DNA of 48,537 nucleotides from Symbiodinium natans (GCA_905221605.1 CAJNDS010000953.1:1-48537), one strand, 5' to 3'. Shown: positions 38,195-47,929, counted from the stretch's first letter. Translations and numbers: made by a program. Notes: generated from the sequence alone by a model not told the origin.

Positions 38195-38268
38195 GTATGC
38201 GGTCGAAGGATGAAGATTGGGAGGTCCAGGACTTAGCCTTGGGGCTCTTCAAGGATGGGAATTACCGG
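38195..38268 (+). CDS. Plus-strand gene: exon, TPR-like start
   Basis: Acceptor CCCCTTGCAG, 74 bases reading MRSKDEDWEVQDLALGLFKD then GNYR, donor GTTGAG. 71% G/C third positions. A-x-GLFKDGNYR resembles the first helix of a tetratricopeptide repeat (LF-x-x-G-x-Y), a protein-binding motif, but one half-repeat is not proof. Confidence 0.75.
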
Positions 38269-38320
38269 GTTGAGGGTTGAGGGTTGAGGGTTGATTGTCG
38301 AGGCTTTAGGGTTTAGGGTT

Positions 38321-38605
38321 GAGAGCTTAGGGTTTAGGGTTTATGGGTTAGGGTTTAGGGTTTAGGGTTTAGGGTTTAGGGTTTAGGGTTTAGGGTTAGG
38401 GTTTAGGGTTTAGGGTTTAGGGTTTAGGGTTTAGGGTTTAGGGTTTAGGGTTTGGGGTTTGGGGCTTAGGGTTTAGGGTTTAGGGTTTAGGGTTTAGGGT
38501 TTAGGGTTTAGGGTTTAGGGGTTAGGGGTTAGGGGTTAGGGGTTAGGGTTTAGGGGTTAGGGGTTAGGGGTTAGGGGTTAGGGGTTAGGGGTTAGGGGTT
38601 GGGGT
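38321..38605. repeat. TTTAGGG array with GGGGTTA block
   Basis: Heptamers, then ten or more TTAGGGG units. Confidence 0.97.
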
Positions 38606-38656
38606 TTAGGGTTTAGGGAGCTTGGAGGTTGTGGGATTTTGGGTTCGGGTTGCGGC

Positions 38657-38820
38657 TTGGGGCTTAGGGAGCAGCGGACGCAGATGTAAAAGGACGAGCC
38701 GGGAAAGTGCTGCTGTCTTGCGGGACTTTAGTGAAAAGGCAAAGCTAGGCTTAGGGTTGTGCTGGAAAGGGGCGAGCACCCGCTTAACGTCATCAAAACC
38801 CAATGAGGATTCAATCCTAG
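38657..38820 (+). CDS. Candidate exon of the plus-strand gene
   Basis: After a TTAG junction two plus frames are open. One reads GAADADVKGRAGKVLLSCGT in the phase left by 38268. The other, longer one includes ESAAVLRDFSEKAKLGLGLC and ends at a GTAGCC donor at 38821. Frame unresolved. Confidence 0.42.
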
Positions 38821-39128
38821 GTAGCCCAGCAATGCAGGGAATTCGGGTTTGGGGTTCTAGGTTTCTGGAGCTTCCTTTACCCTAAACCCTAAACCCTAAA
38901 CCCTAAACCCTAAACCCTAAACCCTAAACCCCAGACCTTAATCCCTAAACCCTAAACCTGTAGGGTTTCCGGGGAATCCCATGAGGCGCACCACCCTTGG
39001 TGAGACACACAGGGGCACTTCGTAGCCAGAGAGAAACCGGGCATTTTGATGAAGAATTTCATACAATTTTGTTGTCGTCCTAGTGTCCTCCCCAAACGGA
39101 ACAGGCTCTGTTGGGAGCCACACACACA

Positions 39129-39375
39129 CACCCAGGATGCGGGGAGTCCGCGTTTTTGAGGTTGTTCAGTTGTTCCGCCGCCCCTTGCCTCAGTCCGTAG
39201 GAACCACACACCCAGGATGCGGGGGTGCGCATTTTGGGGGGAGTCCGCGTTTTGAGGTTGTTGGTTCCCAAAATTGCTGAAATCTGCGCTCCCCCGCGTT
39301 CCGGCCCTTCCCTCTGTCCACCCAGGATCCGCGGGAGTCCGCGTTTTGAGGTTGTCGGCTCACCAAAATGCTGAA
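39129..39375. repeat. Three spaced copies of a 40-50 bp repeat
   Basis: Copies near 39129, 39209 and 39318 share CACCCAGGAT(G/C)CG and GGGAGTCCGCGTTTTGAGG. Open frames on both strands are repeat-derived. Confidence 0.8.
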
Positions 39376-39493
39376 AATTGTCCTCCCCCGCGTTCCCCCC
39401 TTTCCTCCCTTGGCCACACACAAGGGCACGTCGTGGCCAGAGAAACCCAAAACTCAACGGGGGCCCGGAAACTGGGCATGTTAATTCAGAAAT

Positions 39494-39850
39494 TCATAGC
39501 GTGTTGTCAACATCATCGGCATGGTACCTGTTCTCGAGCCTGCGCAAGTCCAACACCAGCTTGACCTGAGGCGGTGTTCCAGTCTGAACCTTCATGAGCT
39601 TGGCAACCTTCTCAACGTCACCAAAGAGTGCCTCGGCAAAGTCGTTCACCAAGTCAGGAAGGAGCCAGGAAGCGTTTTTGCGCAAGTGCTTCGCTCCCAC
39701 CTGCTGCCGCAGGTACTTCGCAAAGTTCTGGCCCTCCGGCTTCTTCAGGGTTTTCTGCTTTGTAGGCTTTGTGAGTCCTTGACCTTTCGGGCACTTGAAT
39801 GCTGTGGGCTTAGGCTCAGGGTTGTCGCGGCTTTGTGTGAAGTCACACAA
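39494..39850 (-). CDS. Unrecognised intronless-looking coding region
   Basis: Minus strand, uninterrupted by heptamers. It ends ENRYHADDVDNTL then TAA. Contains KCPKGQGLTKPTKQKTLKKP (basic), ASWLLPDLVNDFAEALFGDV (amphipathic) and TPPQVKLVLDLRRLE. The frame continues upstream to 39964, but a splice acceptor at ACACAAAG (about 39835) or an intronless start are both possible. Composition is clearly coding and the opposite strand is less so. No family recognised. It lies within the span of the plus-strand gene, in the opposite orientation, as a nested gene or a retrocopy would. Confidence 0.68.
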   Translation of the reverse strand: MCDFTQSRDNPEPKPTAFKCPKGQGLTKPTKQKTLKKPEGQNFAKYLRQQVGAKHLRKNASWLLPDLVNDFAEALFGDVEKVAKLMKVQTGTPPQVKLVLDLRRLENRYHADDVDNTL

Positions 39851-40126
39851 CAAAGCGGACCTTTGGAAACAACTGAACTCTAAACCACTCTCCATCCCAC
39901 CCTGAACTCTAAACCTCTCTCTCGGACCTGCCCCTCGAAGAGCCTTCCACATGAAAACCTTCAAAGTCCTTGAAGCCCCAACATCTGTACCCTAAAAGCT
40001 TTCTTTAGGGCTTGGGGCTTGGGGCTTGTGGTTGAGGGCTTGAGGGCTTGCGGGCTTAAGCAGCGTAACCCTAAACCCTAAACCCCAAACCCCAAACCCT
40101 AAACCCTAAACCTAAAGCATATTCAG

Positions 40127-40220
40127 GGAAGCTCGGAGTAAGAGTTTTGACCCATCCAAGTTGGCCGAGGCTCTGTCATATCTCGACTACCGCAAGCACA
40201 ACAGGCAAAGCCTTCCTGCA
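40127..40220 (+). CDS. Plus-strand exon (SFDPSKLAEALSYLDYRKHN)
   Basis: Acceptor AAGCATATTCAG, 31 codons including SFDPSKLAEALSYLDYRKHN, then a GTTTAG donor at the array. Helical, soluble composition. Ends in phase 0. Likely part of the gene at 36822-38268. Confidence 0.68.
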
Positions 40221-40372
40221 GTTTAGGGTTCAGGGTTTCGGGTTTAGGGTTTAGGGCTTGGGTTTAGGGTTTAGGGTTTAGGCTTAGTATCCTAACTTAA
40301 CTGTAAACCATAATTATGCCCTATAAGCCAAAAAGCCGAAACCCTGAGCTCCTAACTAACCCAGAAAACGAT

Positions 40373-40393
40373 CACCCCCCCCCCCCCCCCCCC
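40373..40393. repeat. Poly-C tract
   Basis: About 20 C just upstream of a short plus-strand island. Confidence 0.95.
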
Positions 40394-40433
40394 CTCAATC
40401 GCGATGGCGCAGCAGGTTAGCAGGTTTAGGGTT

Positions 40434-40605
40434 TAGGCTAGGGTTTAGGGTTTAGGGTTTAGGGTTTAGGGTTTAGGGTTTAGGGTTTAGGGTTTAGGGT
40501 TTAGGGTTTAGGGTTTAGGGTTTAGGGTTTAGGGTTTAGGGTTTAGGGTTTAGGGTTTAGGGTTTAGGGTATAGGGTTTAGGGTTTAGGGTTTAGGGTTT
40601 AGGGT
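40434..40605. repeat. Telomere-like (TTTAGGG)n array
   Basis: About 24 near-perfect heptamers. Confidence 0.97.
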
Positions 40606-40702
40606 TCAGGTTTTGCCTGTCTTTTGAGGGGGGTGGGGGGGGAGGATTCGGGTTAAGCCTGAAGGTTGCGACACCATGGGATTCTCCAGAGATGCTCTGC
40701 AG

Positions 40703-40762
40703 GACTCTGTGCGGAATTCTTATCCTTGGAGACGAAAGGAACCCGAAAAATTTAGGGTTAAG
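40703..40762 (+). CDS. Candidate plus-strand exon
   Basis: Acceptor GATGCTCTGCAG, 20 codons SVRNSYPWRRKEPEKFRVK in the phase left by 40220, GTTTAG donor. Another plus frame and a minus-strand exon (SPAEHLWRIPW) are also possible. Confidence 0.42.
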
Positions 40763-40871
40763 GTTTAGGGTCTAGGGTTTAAGGTTTATACTATAAAACG
40801 ACTTCTTTTAAGGTAGAACTTTGAACCATAGGAAACCCGAAACCCGAAGCCCTAAACCCTAAACCTTGTAC

Positions 40872-40946
40872 CTGAAATTCTCCCAGTGGAGACGGCCCCA
40901 TAGTTAAAGTGCCCAGACTTGTGCCAGGAGGAAGCCCAAGCAGAAA
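40872..40946 (-). CDS. Candidate minus-strand exon
   Basis: Acceptor CTCCTCGTGCAG and CAG/GTACAA donor bound exactly 25 codons (FLLGLPPGTSLGTLTMGPSP). Confidence 0.45.
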
Positions 40947-41006
40947 CTGCACGAGGAGCCCCACCATGTGATAGCGCGAGATGCTGCACGATCTTGCAAT
41001 ATTCTA

Positions 41007-41098
41007 GAAGGGTCCTTAAGGGAGGGGGTTCATGTGGGGTAAGTAACCAACCTTAGGGAAGCTTTACGCCCCTTGAAACCCCCCCCCTTAAGAACCCT
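41007..41098. mobile_element. MITE-like repeat family D, copy 2
   Basis: AGGGTCCTTAAGGGAGGGGG at the left; CCCCCCCTTAAGAACCCT at the right, inverted. See 26178-26294. Confidence 0.68.
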
Positions 41099-41099
41099 A

Positions 41100-41600
41100 G
41101 CTATGCTGATATGCTACTTCGGCACAGGGCATGAACGTCTGCGGCTGCGGCGCCGCGAAGTCCCGAAACAAGTCCGTTCGCACCGAACAAAACAGGGGAT
41201 GGCAAGGTACCTTCATCTTGCCCGTAAGGGCTCAACTAATATGGTAGTTGAGCTTCATACCTATCCCAAAAGAACGCCCATAGGAACCCTGAAAGAATTT
41301 CAAAGATGGAGATGTCCGCGACCCTAAACCCTAAACCCTAAACCCTAAACCCTAAATCGGGCACACGCCGCAGGCCGGAGGTGTGGATGGCCCTGGGCAA
41401 TCAGCCCTCTAGGCAGACGACTTAGCCGCGAAGCCACAAAACTCCCTAAACCCTAAACCCTAACCCCTAAACCCTAAACCTCAACCCCCAAAAGCCCTCA
41501 AAGCCCGAACCCAGCGCTGCCCCTGAACCCTCGTGCCCCCATCCGACTGTCCTAAGCACAATGACGGCCAGAAGAAGTGCGCGATCATGCAAGCCTCAGG
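41100..41600. other. Mixed spacer with two short islands
   Basis: 41100-41320 is complex, with a plus-strand frame rich in Arg/Lys that ends in the CCCTAAA array (41320-41357). 41360-41430 and 41520-41600 are open on both strands with fair acceptors; not resolved. Confidence 0.4.
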
Positions 41601-41754
41601 GTGTTTGGGGTTTAGGGTTTAGAGTTTGAAGTTTAGGGTTCAGGGTTGAAAGTTTACGTAGGGTTTAGGGTGGCACTTGATCGCTAGAGGCCTCGCGGGT
41701 GGGAAAAGGCAACTCTACAAGGGGCGAGGTACCTTGGGAACTTCTTCAACTTAG

Positions 41755-41819
41755 GGAAGCAGGGTGTGCGGTACCATGAGGTGGCCGGGGCCGTTATGGT
41801 ATCCCCGAATGACCCGTAA
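41755..41819 (+). CDS. Plus-strand terminal exon
   Basis: Acceptor CTTCTTCAACTTAG, then KQGVRYHEVAGAVMVSPNDP and TAA, the stop lying outside any heptamer. 75% G/C third positions. A good candidate for the end of the plus-strand gene, though the exon joining it to 40762 is not identified. Confidence 0.62.
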
Positions 41820-41888
41820 TTAAGCCTTACACCCTAAACCCTCACTTTGGGGTTGGTGGGGGGGGTGTACTTAACATCAGGTTAGTAT

Positions 41889-41965
41889 GTATACGTCGGG
41901 ATGTTCCCCCATATACTAGCAGTCCTTCATGGAGACTATAGTGCCCCCGATTATAATCTCTGACC
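41889..41965. mobile_element. MITE-like repeat family B, copy 4 (half)
   Basis: GGGATGTTCCCCCATATACT and AGCAGTCCTTCATGGAGACT; left end only. Confidence 0.65.
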
Positions 41966-42009
41966 TATACAAACCCTAAACCCTAAACCCGAAGCCCAGG
42001 GCACCTCAC

Positions 42010-42056
42010 CGGAGCAAGCTACCCAAGCTAGAACCTTGAACATCGGGCAAGGCGTA
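42010..42056 (-). CDS. Candidate exon (YALPDVQGSSLGSLL)
   Basis: Minus-strand acceptor CAGTCACCAG, YALPDVQGSSLGSLL, donor GTGAGG. Confidence 0.48.
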
Positions 42057-42226
42057 CTGGTGACTGGACATGACGGAGTTTAGGGCTCAGGGTTCAGGGT
42101 TCAGGGTTCAGGGTTTAGGGTTCAGGGTTCAGGGTTTAGGGTTCAGGGTTTAGGGTAAAGGGTTTAGGGTTTAGGGTTTAGGGTTCGGGGTACTACCATA
42201 CCAGAATTTGGCAGATTCACCCGCAC

Positions 42227-42413
42227 GATCAACTCCCAACGCCTAAGAAAAATGCGGCCTGTGATCCATCCTGCAACATGGAGAGATTCCACATGGGGGG
42301 GAGGGGAGTTTATCAAACCCGTTGCCAGAATTCGTGCGTTTCTCATGGGCGCCCGGACACGAAAATTGAAAAGATCTTCGAACTTGTGCGAAAATGCACC
42401 AAGTTTGCTTTTG
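42227..42413 (-). CDS. Unrecognised long candidate exon
   Basis: Minus-strand acceptor CGAACATTTTAG, 62 open codons (GAFSHKFEDLFNFRVRAPMR; ends TGRIFLRRWELI), donor GTGCGG. Leaves no bases over, so 42056 (phase 0) could follow. The plus strand is open too (TKIEKIFELVRKCTKFAFAK). Confidence 0.48.
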
Positions 42414-42624
42414 CTAAAATGTTCGATTTGCTTTGCATGCCTTGCTTCATTATCAGAGCCCATTATGTCAGCTTGAAATGCATTCCTTAACAGCCTTGAA
42501 CCCTAGACTCTAAACCCCAAACCCTAAACCCCAAACCCTAAACCAACGGGTTTTGGGGTTCGGGTGCGGGGCTCCTTTGGACGCCACAGAGCTGCTCTGA
42601 AGACTCCCACACCAAGGGCCGCAC

Positions 42625-42669
42625 CAAATTCGCTGCTCCAGCGCCGTCCTACACGTGTAGGAACCTTGT
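42625..42669 (-). CDS. Candidate exon (KVPTRVGRRWSSEF)
   Basis: Minus-strand acceptor ATCCGCGTCAG, KVPTRVGRRWSSEF, donor GTGCGG; the frame is also open beyond. Confidence 0.45.
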
Positions 42670-42671
42670 CT

Positions 42672-42830
42672 GACGCGGATTCCAAAACCCTAAACCCTAA
42701 ACCCCAAACCCTAAACCCCAAACCCTAAACCCTAAACCCTAAACACTAAACCCTAAACCCTAAACCCTAAACCCTAAAACCCTAAAACCCTAAAACCCTA
42801 AAACCCTAAAACCCTCAACCCTAAAGGGCT
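42672..42830. repeat. CCCTAAA array with CCCTAAAA block
   Basis: Heptamers with five octamer CCCTAAAA units near the end. Confidence 0.95.
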
Positions 42831-43290
42831 TAGGGTGTGGGGTGCAAAACCCAAGACTTGAAACCAACTCAGCCGAAGGGTTCCCAGCCAAGCCCTAAAG
42901 GGTTTAGGCAGTTTGGGGGGTTTAGGGTTTAGGGTTTAGGGTTAAGGGGTTAGGGTTTAGGGTTTAGGGTCTGGGGTTGAGGGTTTAGGGCTTAGGGTTT
43001 AAGGTTTGGGCAGGCTGTTAGGGTCAAGGGCTACAGCTTAAGGGTTTAGCAGGGTTTAGTAGGAGTAGTGAACCCTAAACCCTAAACCCTAAACCCGAAA
43101 CCCTAAACCCTAAACCCTAAACCCTAAGCCCTAAGCCCTAAACCCTCCCTAAACCCAGGGTTAGCAGGGTTTAGCAGGGTTTAGCAGGGTTTGGCAGGGT
43201 TTGGCAGGGGTTAGGGTTTGGGGAGCTGGGGTATATTGCTGCAGTTATAAAGTTATTTGTAGGAGGGTTGAGGGTCAGGGAAACCCAAAC

Positions 43291-43321
43291 CCAGAAGTTC
43301 TTCGCGCTACTATTGAAACAC
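43291..43321 (-). CDS. Candidate microexon (CFNSSAKNFW)
   Basis: Minus-strand acceptor GGCCCTTTCTGACAG after a strong pyrimidine tract, CFNSSAKNFW, donor GTTTGG. Confidence 0.48.
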
Positions 43322-43566
43322 CTGTCAGAAAGGGCCAACAGCAGGGAAGCCTACGAAATTGAAACCACCTAAACCCTGAACCCTAAAACCTAGCCCTAAA
43401 CCCTAAACCCTGAGCCCGAAACCCTAGCCCTAAACCCTAAACCCTGAGCCCAAAACCCTAAACTGCCCCTCCCTTGACCCCCTTCGATGCTGAGAAGGCA
43501 AGCTGAAACAGGCGCAGGGGCAGGATGGTCACTTATCCAACGCATGTCTGTTGCATGCCTGCATGG

Positions 43567-43760
43567 GGTTTAGGGTTTAGGGTTTAGGGTTTGGGGTTTA
43601 GGGTTTAGGGGTTTAGCGTTTAGGGTTTAGGGTTTAGGGTTTAGGGTTTAAGGTTTAGGGTTTAGGGTTTAGGGTTTAGGGGTTTTAGGGTTCTAGGGTT
43701 CTAGGGTTCTAGGGTTTTAGGGTTCTAGGGTTCTAGGGTTCAGGGCTCAGAGTTGAGAGG
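43567..43760. repeat. TTTAGGG array ending in GGGTTCTA units
   Basis: Heptamers followed by octamer TTCTAGGG copies. Confidence 0.95.
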
Positions 43761-43867
43761 CTCAGGTGCTGAGGGCTTCAGGGTTTCTTTGGGGACTATA
43801 GCGGATCTTGCAATGAGTCCGAATTGGGGCTTCGGGGTTTCAGGGTTGCAGGGTTTTAGAGTTTAGG

Positions 43868-44230
43868 GTTTTGGAGTTTAGGGTTAGGGTTTAGGGTTTA
43901 GGGTTTAGGGTTTAGGGTTTAGGGTTTAGGGTTTAGGGTTTAGGGTTTAGGGTTTAGGGTTTAGGGTTTAGGGTTTAGTGGTTTAAGGGGAAGGGTTTAG
44001 GGTTTAGGTTTAGGGTTTAGGGTTTAGGGATTAGGGTTTAGGGTTTTAGGGTTTAGGGTTAGGGTTAGGTTTAGGGTTTTAGGTTTAGGGTTTGGGGTTG
44101 GGGTTTGGGTTTGGGGTTTAGGCTTTAGGGTTTAGGGTTTAGGGTTTAGGGTTTAGGGTTTAGGGTTTAGGGTTGAGGGTTTAGGGTTTAGGGTTTAGGG
44201 TTTAGGGTTTAGGGTTTAGGGTTTAGGGTG
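43868..44230. repeat. Telomere-like (TTTAGGG)n array
   Basis: About 50 heptamers with scattered length variants. Confidence 0.97.
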
Positions 44231-44461
44231 TTCGGTGTGGGGCTTGGGGGTTCGGTCTAGGGCTTGGGCCTGAATTCTGGCTGTAAGGCCCTGTAAGGCC
44301 GGCCCTGTTGTGAAGTTCAGGCTTTAGAACCCTAATTAAACCCGAAACCCGAAACCCTAAACCCTAGCCCGAGACTTTAAACCCTAAACCCGAACCCCTA
44401 ACCCCTAACCCCTAAACCCTGAACCCTGAACCCTGAACCCTGAACCCTAAACCCTAAACCC

Positions 44462-44486
44462 AGCCCCCCCCCCCCCCCCCCCCCCC
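44462..44486. repeat. Poly-C tract
   Basis: About 23 C beside the candidate exon at 44495. Confidence 0.95.
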
Positions 44487-44494
44487 ACCCCAAC

Positions 44495-44531
44495 TCGGCG
44501 AAGCGCCTTAAGCAACGCTTCGGAATTAAGG
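44495..44531 (-). CDS. Candidate exon (LNSEALLKALRR)
   Basis: Minus-strand acceptor GCGACACGCTCAG, LNSEALLKALRR, donor GTTGGG. The plus strand is open across the same island. Confidence 0.45.
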
Positions 44532-44630
44532 CTGAGCGTGTCGCAAAGCTTAGGGGTCCTGTTTCAAGGGCCCATATTTAGGGTTTAGGGTTTAGGGTTT
44601 AGGGTTTAGGGCTTAGGGCTTAGGGTTTAG

Positions 44631-44696
44631 GGAGTGCCAACAGCACCAAAGCTGTCTGCAAGGATGCCCCGGATGTGCTCCAGACCAAGGACGAGG
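44631..44696 (+). CDS. Plus-strand exon with repeat-derived acceptor
   Basis: The acceptor is the TTTAG of the last heptamer. Then SANSTKAVCKDAPDVLQTKD and E, 76% G/C third positions, donor GTTTTG. One leftover base joins 44766 in phase. The minus strand is open but with poorer bias. Confidence 0.58.
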
Positions 44697-44765
44697 GTTT
44701 TGGGTTTAGGGTTTAGGGTTTAGGGTTTAGGGTTTAGGGTTTGGGGTTTAGGGTTTAGGGTTTAG

Positions 44766-44799
44766 GGGTGCCAAAAAAGGTCACCACACATGGGACAAG
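44766..44799 (+). CDS. Plus-strand candidate exon following 44631-44696
   Basis: Acceptor again the TTTAG of a heptamer, 34 bases reading VPKKVTTHGT, donor AAG/GTCTTT. Phase-consistent with the exon before. Confidence 0.45.
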
Positions 44800-45036
44800 G
44801 TCTTTTGCGTTTTGGGTTGAAAGTGGAGGGTTTTAAGGGTTCGCCCTAAGCCCTAAGCCCCAAGCCCTAAACCCCAAACCCTAAACCCCAAACCCTAAAC
44901 CCCAAAACCCCAAACCCTCGAAACCCTAAACCCCAAACTCTAAACTCTAAACCCCAAACCCTAAACCCCAAACCCTAAACCCCAAACTCTAAACCCCAAA
45001 CCCTAAACCCCAAACCCTAAACCCTACACCCTACAC

Positions 45037-45114
45037 TTGAGGGAGCGCGCCTCGAAGCTCCTCGGAGCAGCTTAACAAACCAGCGCCTCGAGCAAAATGC
45101 CCTGAGAGTGCGGG
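45037..45114 (-). CDS. Exon, unrecognised
   Basis: Minus-strand acceptor TAAGCTCACAG, 26 codons (GHFARGAGLLSCSEELRGAL), donor GTGTAG. Phase 0 at both ends. Confidence 0.55.
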
Positions 45115-45120
45115 CTGTGA

Positions 45121-45300
45121 GCTTAGGGCTTAGGGCTTAGGGCTTAGGGCTTAGGGCTTAGGGCTTAGGGCTTAGGGCTTAGGGCTTAGGGCTTAGGGCT
45201 TAGGGCTTAGGGCTTAGGGCTTAGGGCTTAGGGTTTAGGGTTTAGGGCTTAGGGCTTGGGGCTTGGGGCTTGGGGCTTGGGGCTTAGGGCTTAGGGCTTG
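45121..45300. repeat. (TTAGGGC)n variant array
   Basis: About 25 GCTTAGG units, homogeneous, with a small GCTTGGG block. Confidence 0.97.
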
Positions 45301-45441
45301 GGATGCTTTACGGCTTCGAGTGCTGTGGGCTTCTTCAGTGTCAGGTCGTGGACATGGTCCCTACCCCAAACTCAAACCCCAAACCCTAAACCCCAAACCC
45401 TAAACCCCAAACCCTAAACCCTAAACCCCACTCACAGTTCC

Positions 45442-45497
45442 CTAGGATGCCTCCAGCTCACGGGGGTCGTCCTCGAAAGCCTCAAAAGCTCTCAAAG
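45442..45497 (-). CDS. Terminal exon, acidic C-terminus
   Basis: Minus-strand acceptor CCCGACCCGAAG, LRAFEAFEDDPRELEAS and TAG. Clear protein-like composition; no family recognised. Because it is terminal and lies upstream (minus strand) of 45037, it belongs to a different gene from that exon. Confidence 0.58.
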
Positions 45498-45510
45498 CTT
45501 CGGGTCGGGC

Positions 45511-45605
45511 TGGGGTTTGGGGTTTAGGGTTTAGGGTTTAGGGTTTAGGGTTTAGGGTTTAGGGTTTAGGGTTTAGGGTTTAGGGTTTAGGGTTTAGGGT
45601 TTCGG
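45511..45605. repeat. Telomere-like (TTTAGGG)n array
   Basis: About 12 heptamers upstream (minus strand) of the exon at 45497; inferred intron. Confidence 0.96.
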
Positions 45606-45727
45606 GTTCGGGGTTTAGGTCATCACGCGCAACCCTAAACCCAAGGAGGTTAACCTTAAGGGATATGAGGAGGCACCCCCTAGAAGGGACCCTGAATCAT
45701 ACTAACCCTGTTTTCACCTTATATAGT

Positions 45728-45833
45728 CCTTGGGATGTTCCCCCTTATGCTAACAGTCCCTAATTCATAGGGAATATAGTACCCCCTCTTGGAATCCCTA
45801 CTGAGGACTGTCAGAAAAAAGGGGAACATCCCA
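45728..45833. mobile_element. MITE-like repeat family B, copy 5 (complete)
   Basis: Left CTTGGGATGTTCCCCCTTAT and CTAACAGTCC; right GGACTGTCAG and AAAAGGGGAACATCCCAA. Inverted ends of about 28 bases around a 50-base middle. Clearest full-length copy; not itself next to an array. Confidence 0.82.
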
Positions 45834-46231
45834 ATAGTCCTATGTACCTTGCAGCCCCTACATGGCCATAAGGTCCCGTCCAAGGGTCCCTCCTTTTCGC
45901 CCCTTGATATTTCGAAGTATGCGCCCACCACGCAGGAAGGGCACCCTGAGCCCGGATTTCGGGTTTAGGGTTTAGGGTTGAGGGTTTAGGGTTTAGGGTT
46001 TAGGGTTTGTGCTTTACGCTTTACGGTTTAAGCTTTACGGTTTAGGGTTTAGGGGCCTTCTGGCACCGGGAGCATAGCACAAGGCTAAGGCCCTCGAAGC
46101 AACTTCTCACTAACCCTGAACCCAAACCTGAACCCCCGCCTGAACTTCTAAACTCCAACAAGGATCATGTGTGGACCCTAAACCCTAAACCCTAAACCCT
46201 AAACCCTAAACCCTAAACCCTAAACCCTAAC

Positions 46232-46338
46232 AGTATAGAACATTGCTTGTAATTTAGAGTTTCGGATGCTGGCTTCAACCGGCCCATCCCAATATCTGTG
46301 CCCGAAAACTCAGTTAGGAACCCATAAGAACCCTCATT
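46232..46338 (-). CDS. Unrecognised exon, 35 codons
   Basis: Minus-strand acceptor GTCGTCCTTGGAG, NEGSYGFLTEFSGTDIGMGR and LKPASETLNYKQCSI, donor GTTAGGG formed at the CCCTAA junction. Only this frame is convincingly protein-like. Confidence 0.58.
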
Positions 46339-46359
46339 CTCCAAGGACGACCTAGGGTT

Positions 46360-46728
46360 TAGGGTTTAGGGTTTGGGGTTTGGGGTTTGGGGTTTGGGGT
46401 TTGGGGTTTGGGGTTTGGGGTTTGGGGTTTGGGGTTTGGGGTTTGGGGTTTGGGGTTTGTGTTGGGGTTTGGGGTTGGGTTTGGGGTTGGGGTTTGGGTT
46501 TGGGGTTGGGGTTTTGGGGTTTGGGGTTTGGGTTTGGGTTTGGGGTTTGGGGTTTTGGGGTTTGGGGTTTGGGTTTGGGGTTTGGGGGTTTGGGGTTTGG
46601 GGTTTTTTGGGGTTGGGGTTTGGGGTTTGTTTTGGGGTTTGGGGTTTGGGGTTTGGGGTTTGGGGTTTGGGGTTTGGGGTTTGGGGTTTGGGGTTTGGGG
46701 TTTGGGGTTTGGGGTTTGGGGTTTGGGG
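46360..46728. repeat. (TTTGGGG)n variant array
   Basis: About 50 TTTGGGG-type units with GGTTGGG interruptions. The Gly-Phe-Gly-Val and Asn-Pro-Lys-Pro frames are artefacts of the repeat. Confidence 0.98.
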
Positions 46729-47019
46729 GACATGCCTGCTCTCAGTGTCAGTGGCTCTGGGGAACTAGAGAGGGTTTAAGTTTAGGGCGGCAGGCGGAGG
46801 GTTGCCAACCCCACAACCCCCAAACACTATAACCCTAAACTTAGTTCAGGGTTTAGGGTTTAGGTTTAGGGTTTAGGGGTCAGGATTTAGGGTTTGGGGT
46901 TTGGAGCCTATCTAGGGTTCAGGGTTAGTACCCTAAAACCCTGAGCCCTAACCTTTCACTGCCCCCAACGTTTCAGGGCAGCTTCAGGTGGGTAACTCTG
47001 CAAGCCTCTGCGCAGTTAT

Positions 47020-47262
47020 AGATATAGACAGAGATATAGATACAGATATAGATATAGCTACAGATATAGATATCGATATCGATATAGATAGAGATAGAGA
47101 TAGAGATAAAGATAGAGATAGAGATACAGATATAGGTGTAGATGTAGATATAGATATAGATCATGATATAGATGTAGATGTAGATATATAGACATAGATG
47201 TAGATATAGAATATGGACATAGACAAAGATATAGACAAAGATATAGATATAGAGATAGAAAG
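47020..47262. repeat. (GATATA)n microsatellite
   Basis: GATATAGATATA with GAGATA and GATGTA variants; Asp-Ile and Tyr-Ile frames are artefacts. Confidence 0.97.
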
Positions 47263-47334
47263 GTTTAACAAATTACTGTTTCAGATGTGTATTCTATTTT
47301 TGTGAAAACTGCCCTAAACCCTAGGGCCCTAAAC

Positions 47335-47426
47335 CCTGAAACTTCGTCCAAGACGATGAGGACCTGGCCTTCAGGGATGGCAGCTTCCTCGGAAGAGACT
47401 TGCGCTTCGGAAGCCTTCGCCGAGAA
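47335..47426 (-). CDS. Candidate exon (PEGQVLIVLDEVS)
   Basis: Minus strand: CCTAAG acceptor, 30 codons ending EEAAIPEGQVLIVLDEVS with 67% G/C third positions, GTTTAG donor at the array. The plus strand has a better acceptor with MAASSEETCASEAFAENLGP right after it, so strand is unresolved. Confidence 0.45.
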
Positions 47427-47448
47427 CTTAGGGCCTAGCTTGAGAGTT

Positions 47449-47790
47449 TAGGGTTTAGGGTTTAGGGTTTAGGGTTAAGGGTTTTTGGGGTTTAGGGGTT
47501 TAGGGTTTAGGGGTTTAGGGTTTAGGGTGTAGGGTTTAGGGTTTAGGGTTTAGGGTTTAAGCAGCCCTAAGCCCGGTGTGTAGGCGGGGAGAGGGGGGGG
47601 GGGGGGGGTAGAAGTCAAACTTTGGCCCAAGGACTGTGTTTGGTAGGGTTTCCCCTGGAAACCCTAAACCCGAAACCCTAAGCCCTAGGCCCTAAACCCT
47701 AAACCCTAAACCCTAAACCCTTTAAAACCCTAAACCCTAAACCCTAAACCCTAAACCCTAAACCCTAAACCCTAAACCCTAAACCCTAAC
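47449..47790. repeat. TTTAGGG then CCCTAAA arrays
   Basis: TTTAGGG to about 47560, a short island with a G run (47596-47609), then CCCTAAA from about 47660. Confidence 0.95.
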
Positions 47791-47929
47791 CCGACCTCCA
47801 AAGCCCAACTGCTCGCTAAGCCTCCAAGGCCTAAAACCCCAAACTCGGACATAAGGCGTGAACTGTTCAGGGCTTTTCGGGTTCAGGGTTTAGCGTTTTC
47901 GGGTTCAGGATTTAGGGCTTAGGGACCTT

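Noticed and set aside
46359-46832. Gly-Phe-Gly-Val and Asn-Pro-Lys-Pro proteins
   Set aside because: Pure products of the TTTGGGG array, open in several frames at once.
46973-47191. Asp-Ile / Tyr-Ile repeat proteins
   Set aside because: GATATA microsatellite.
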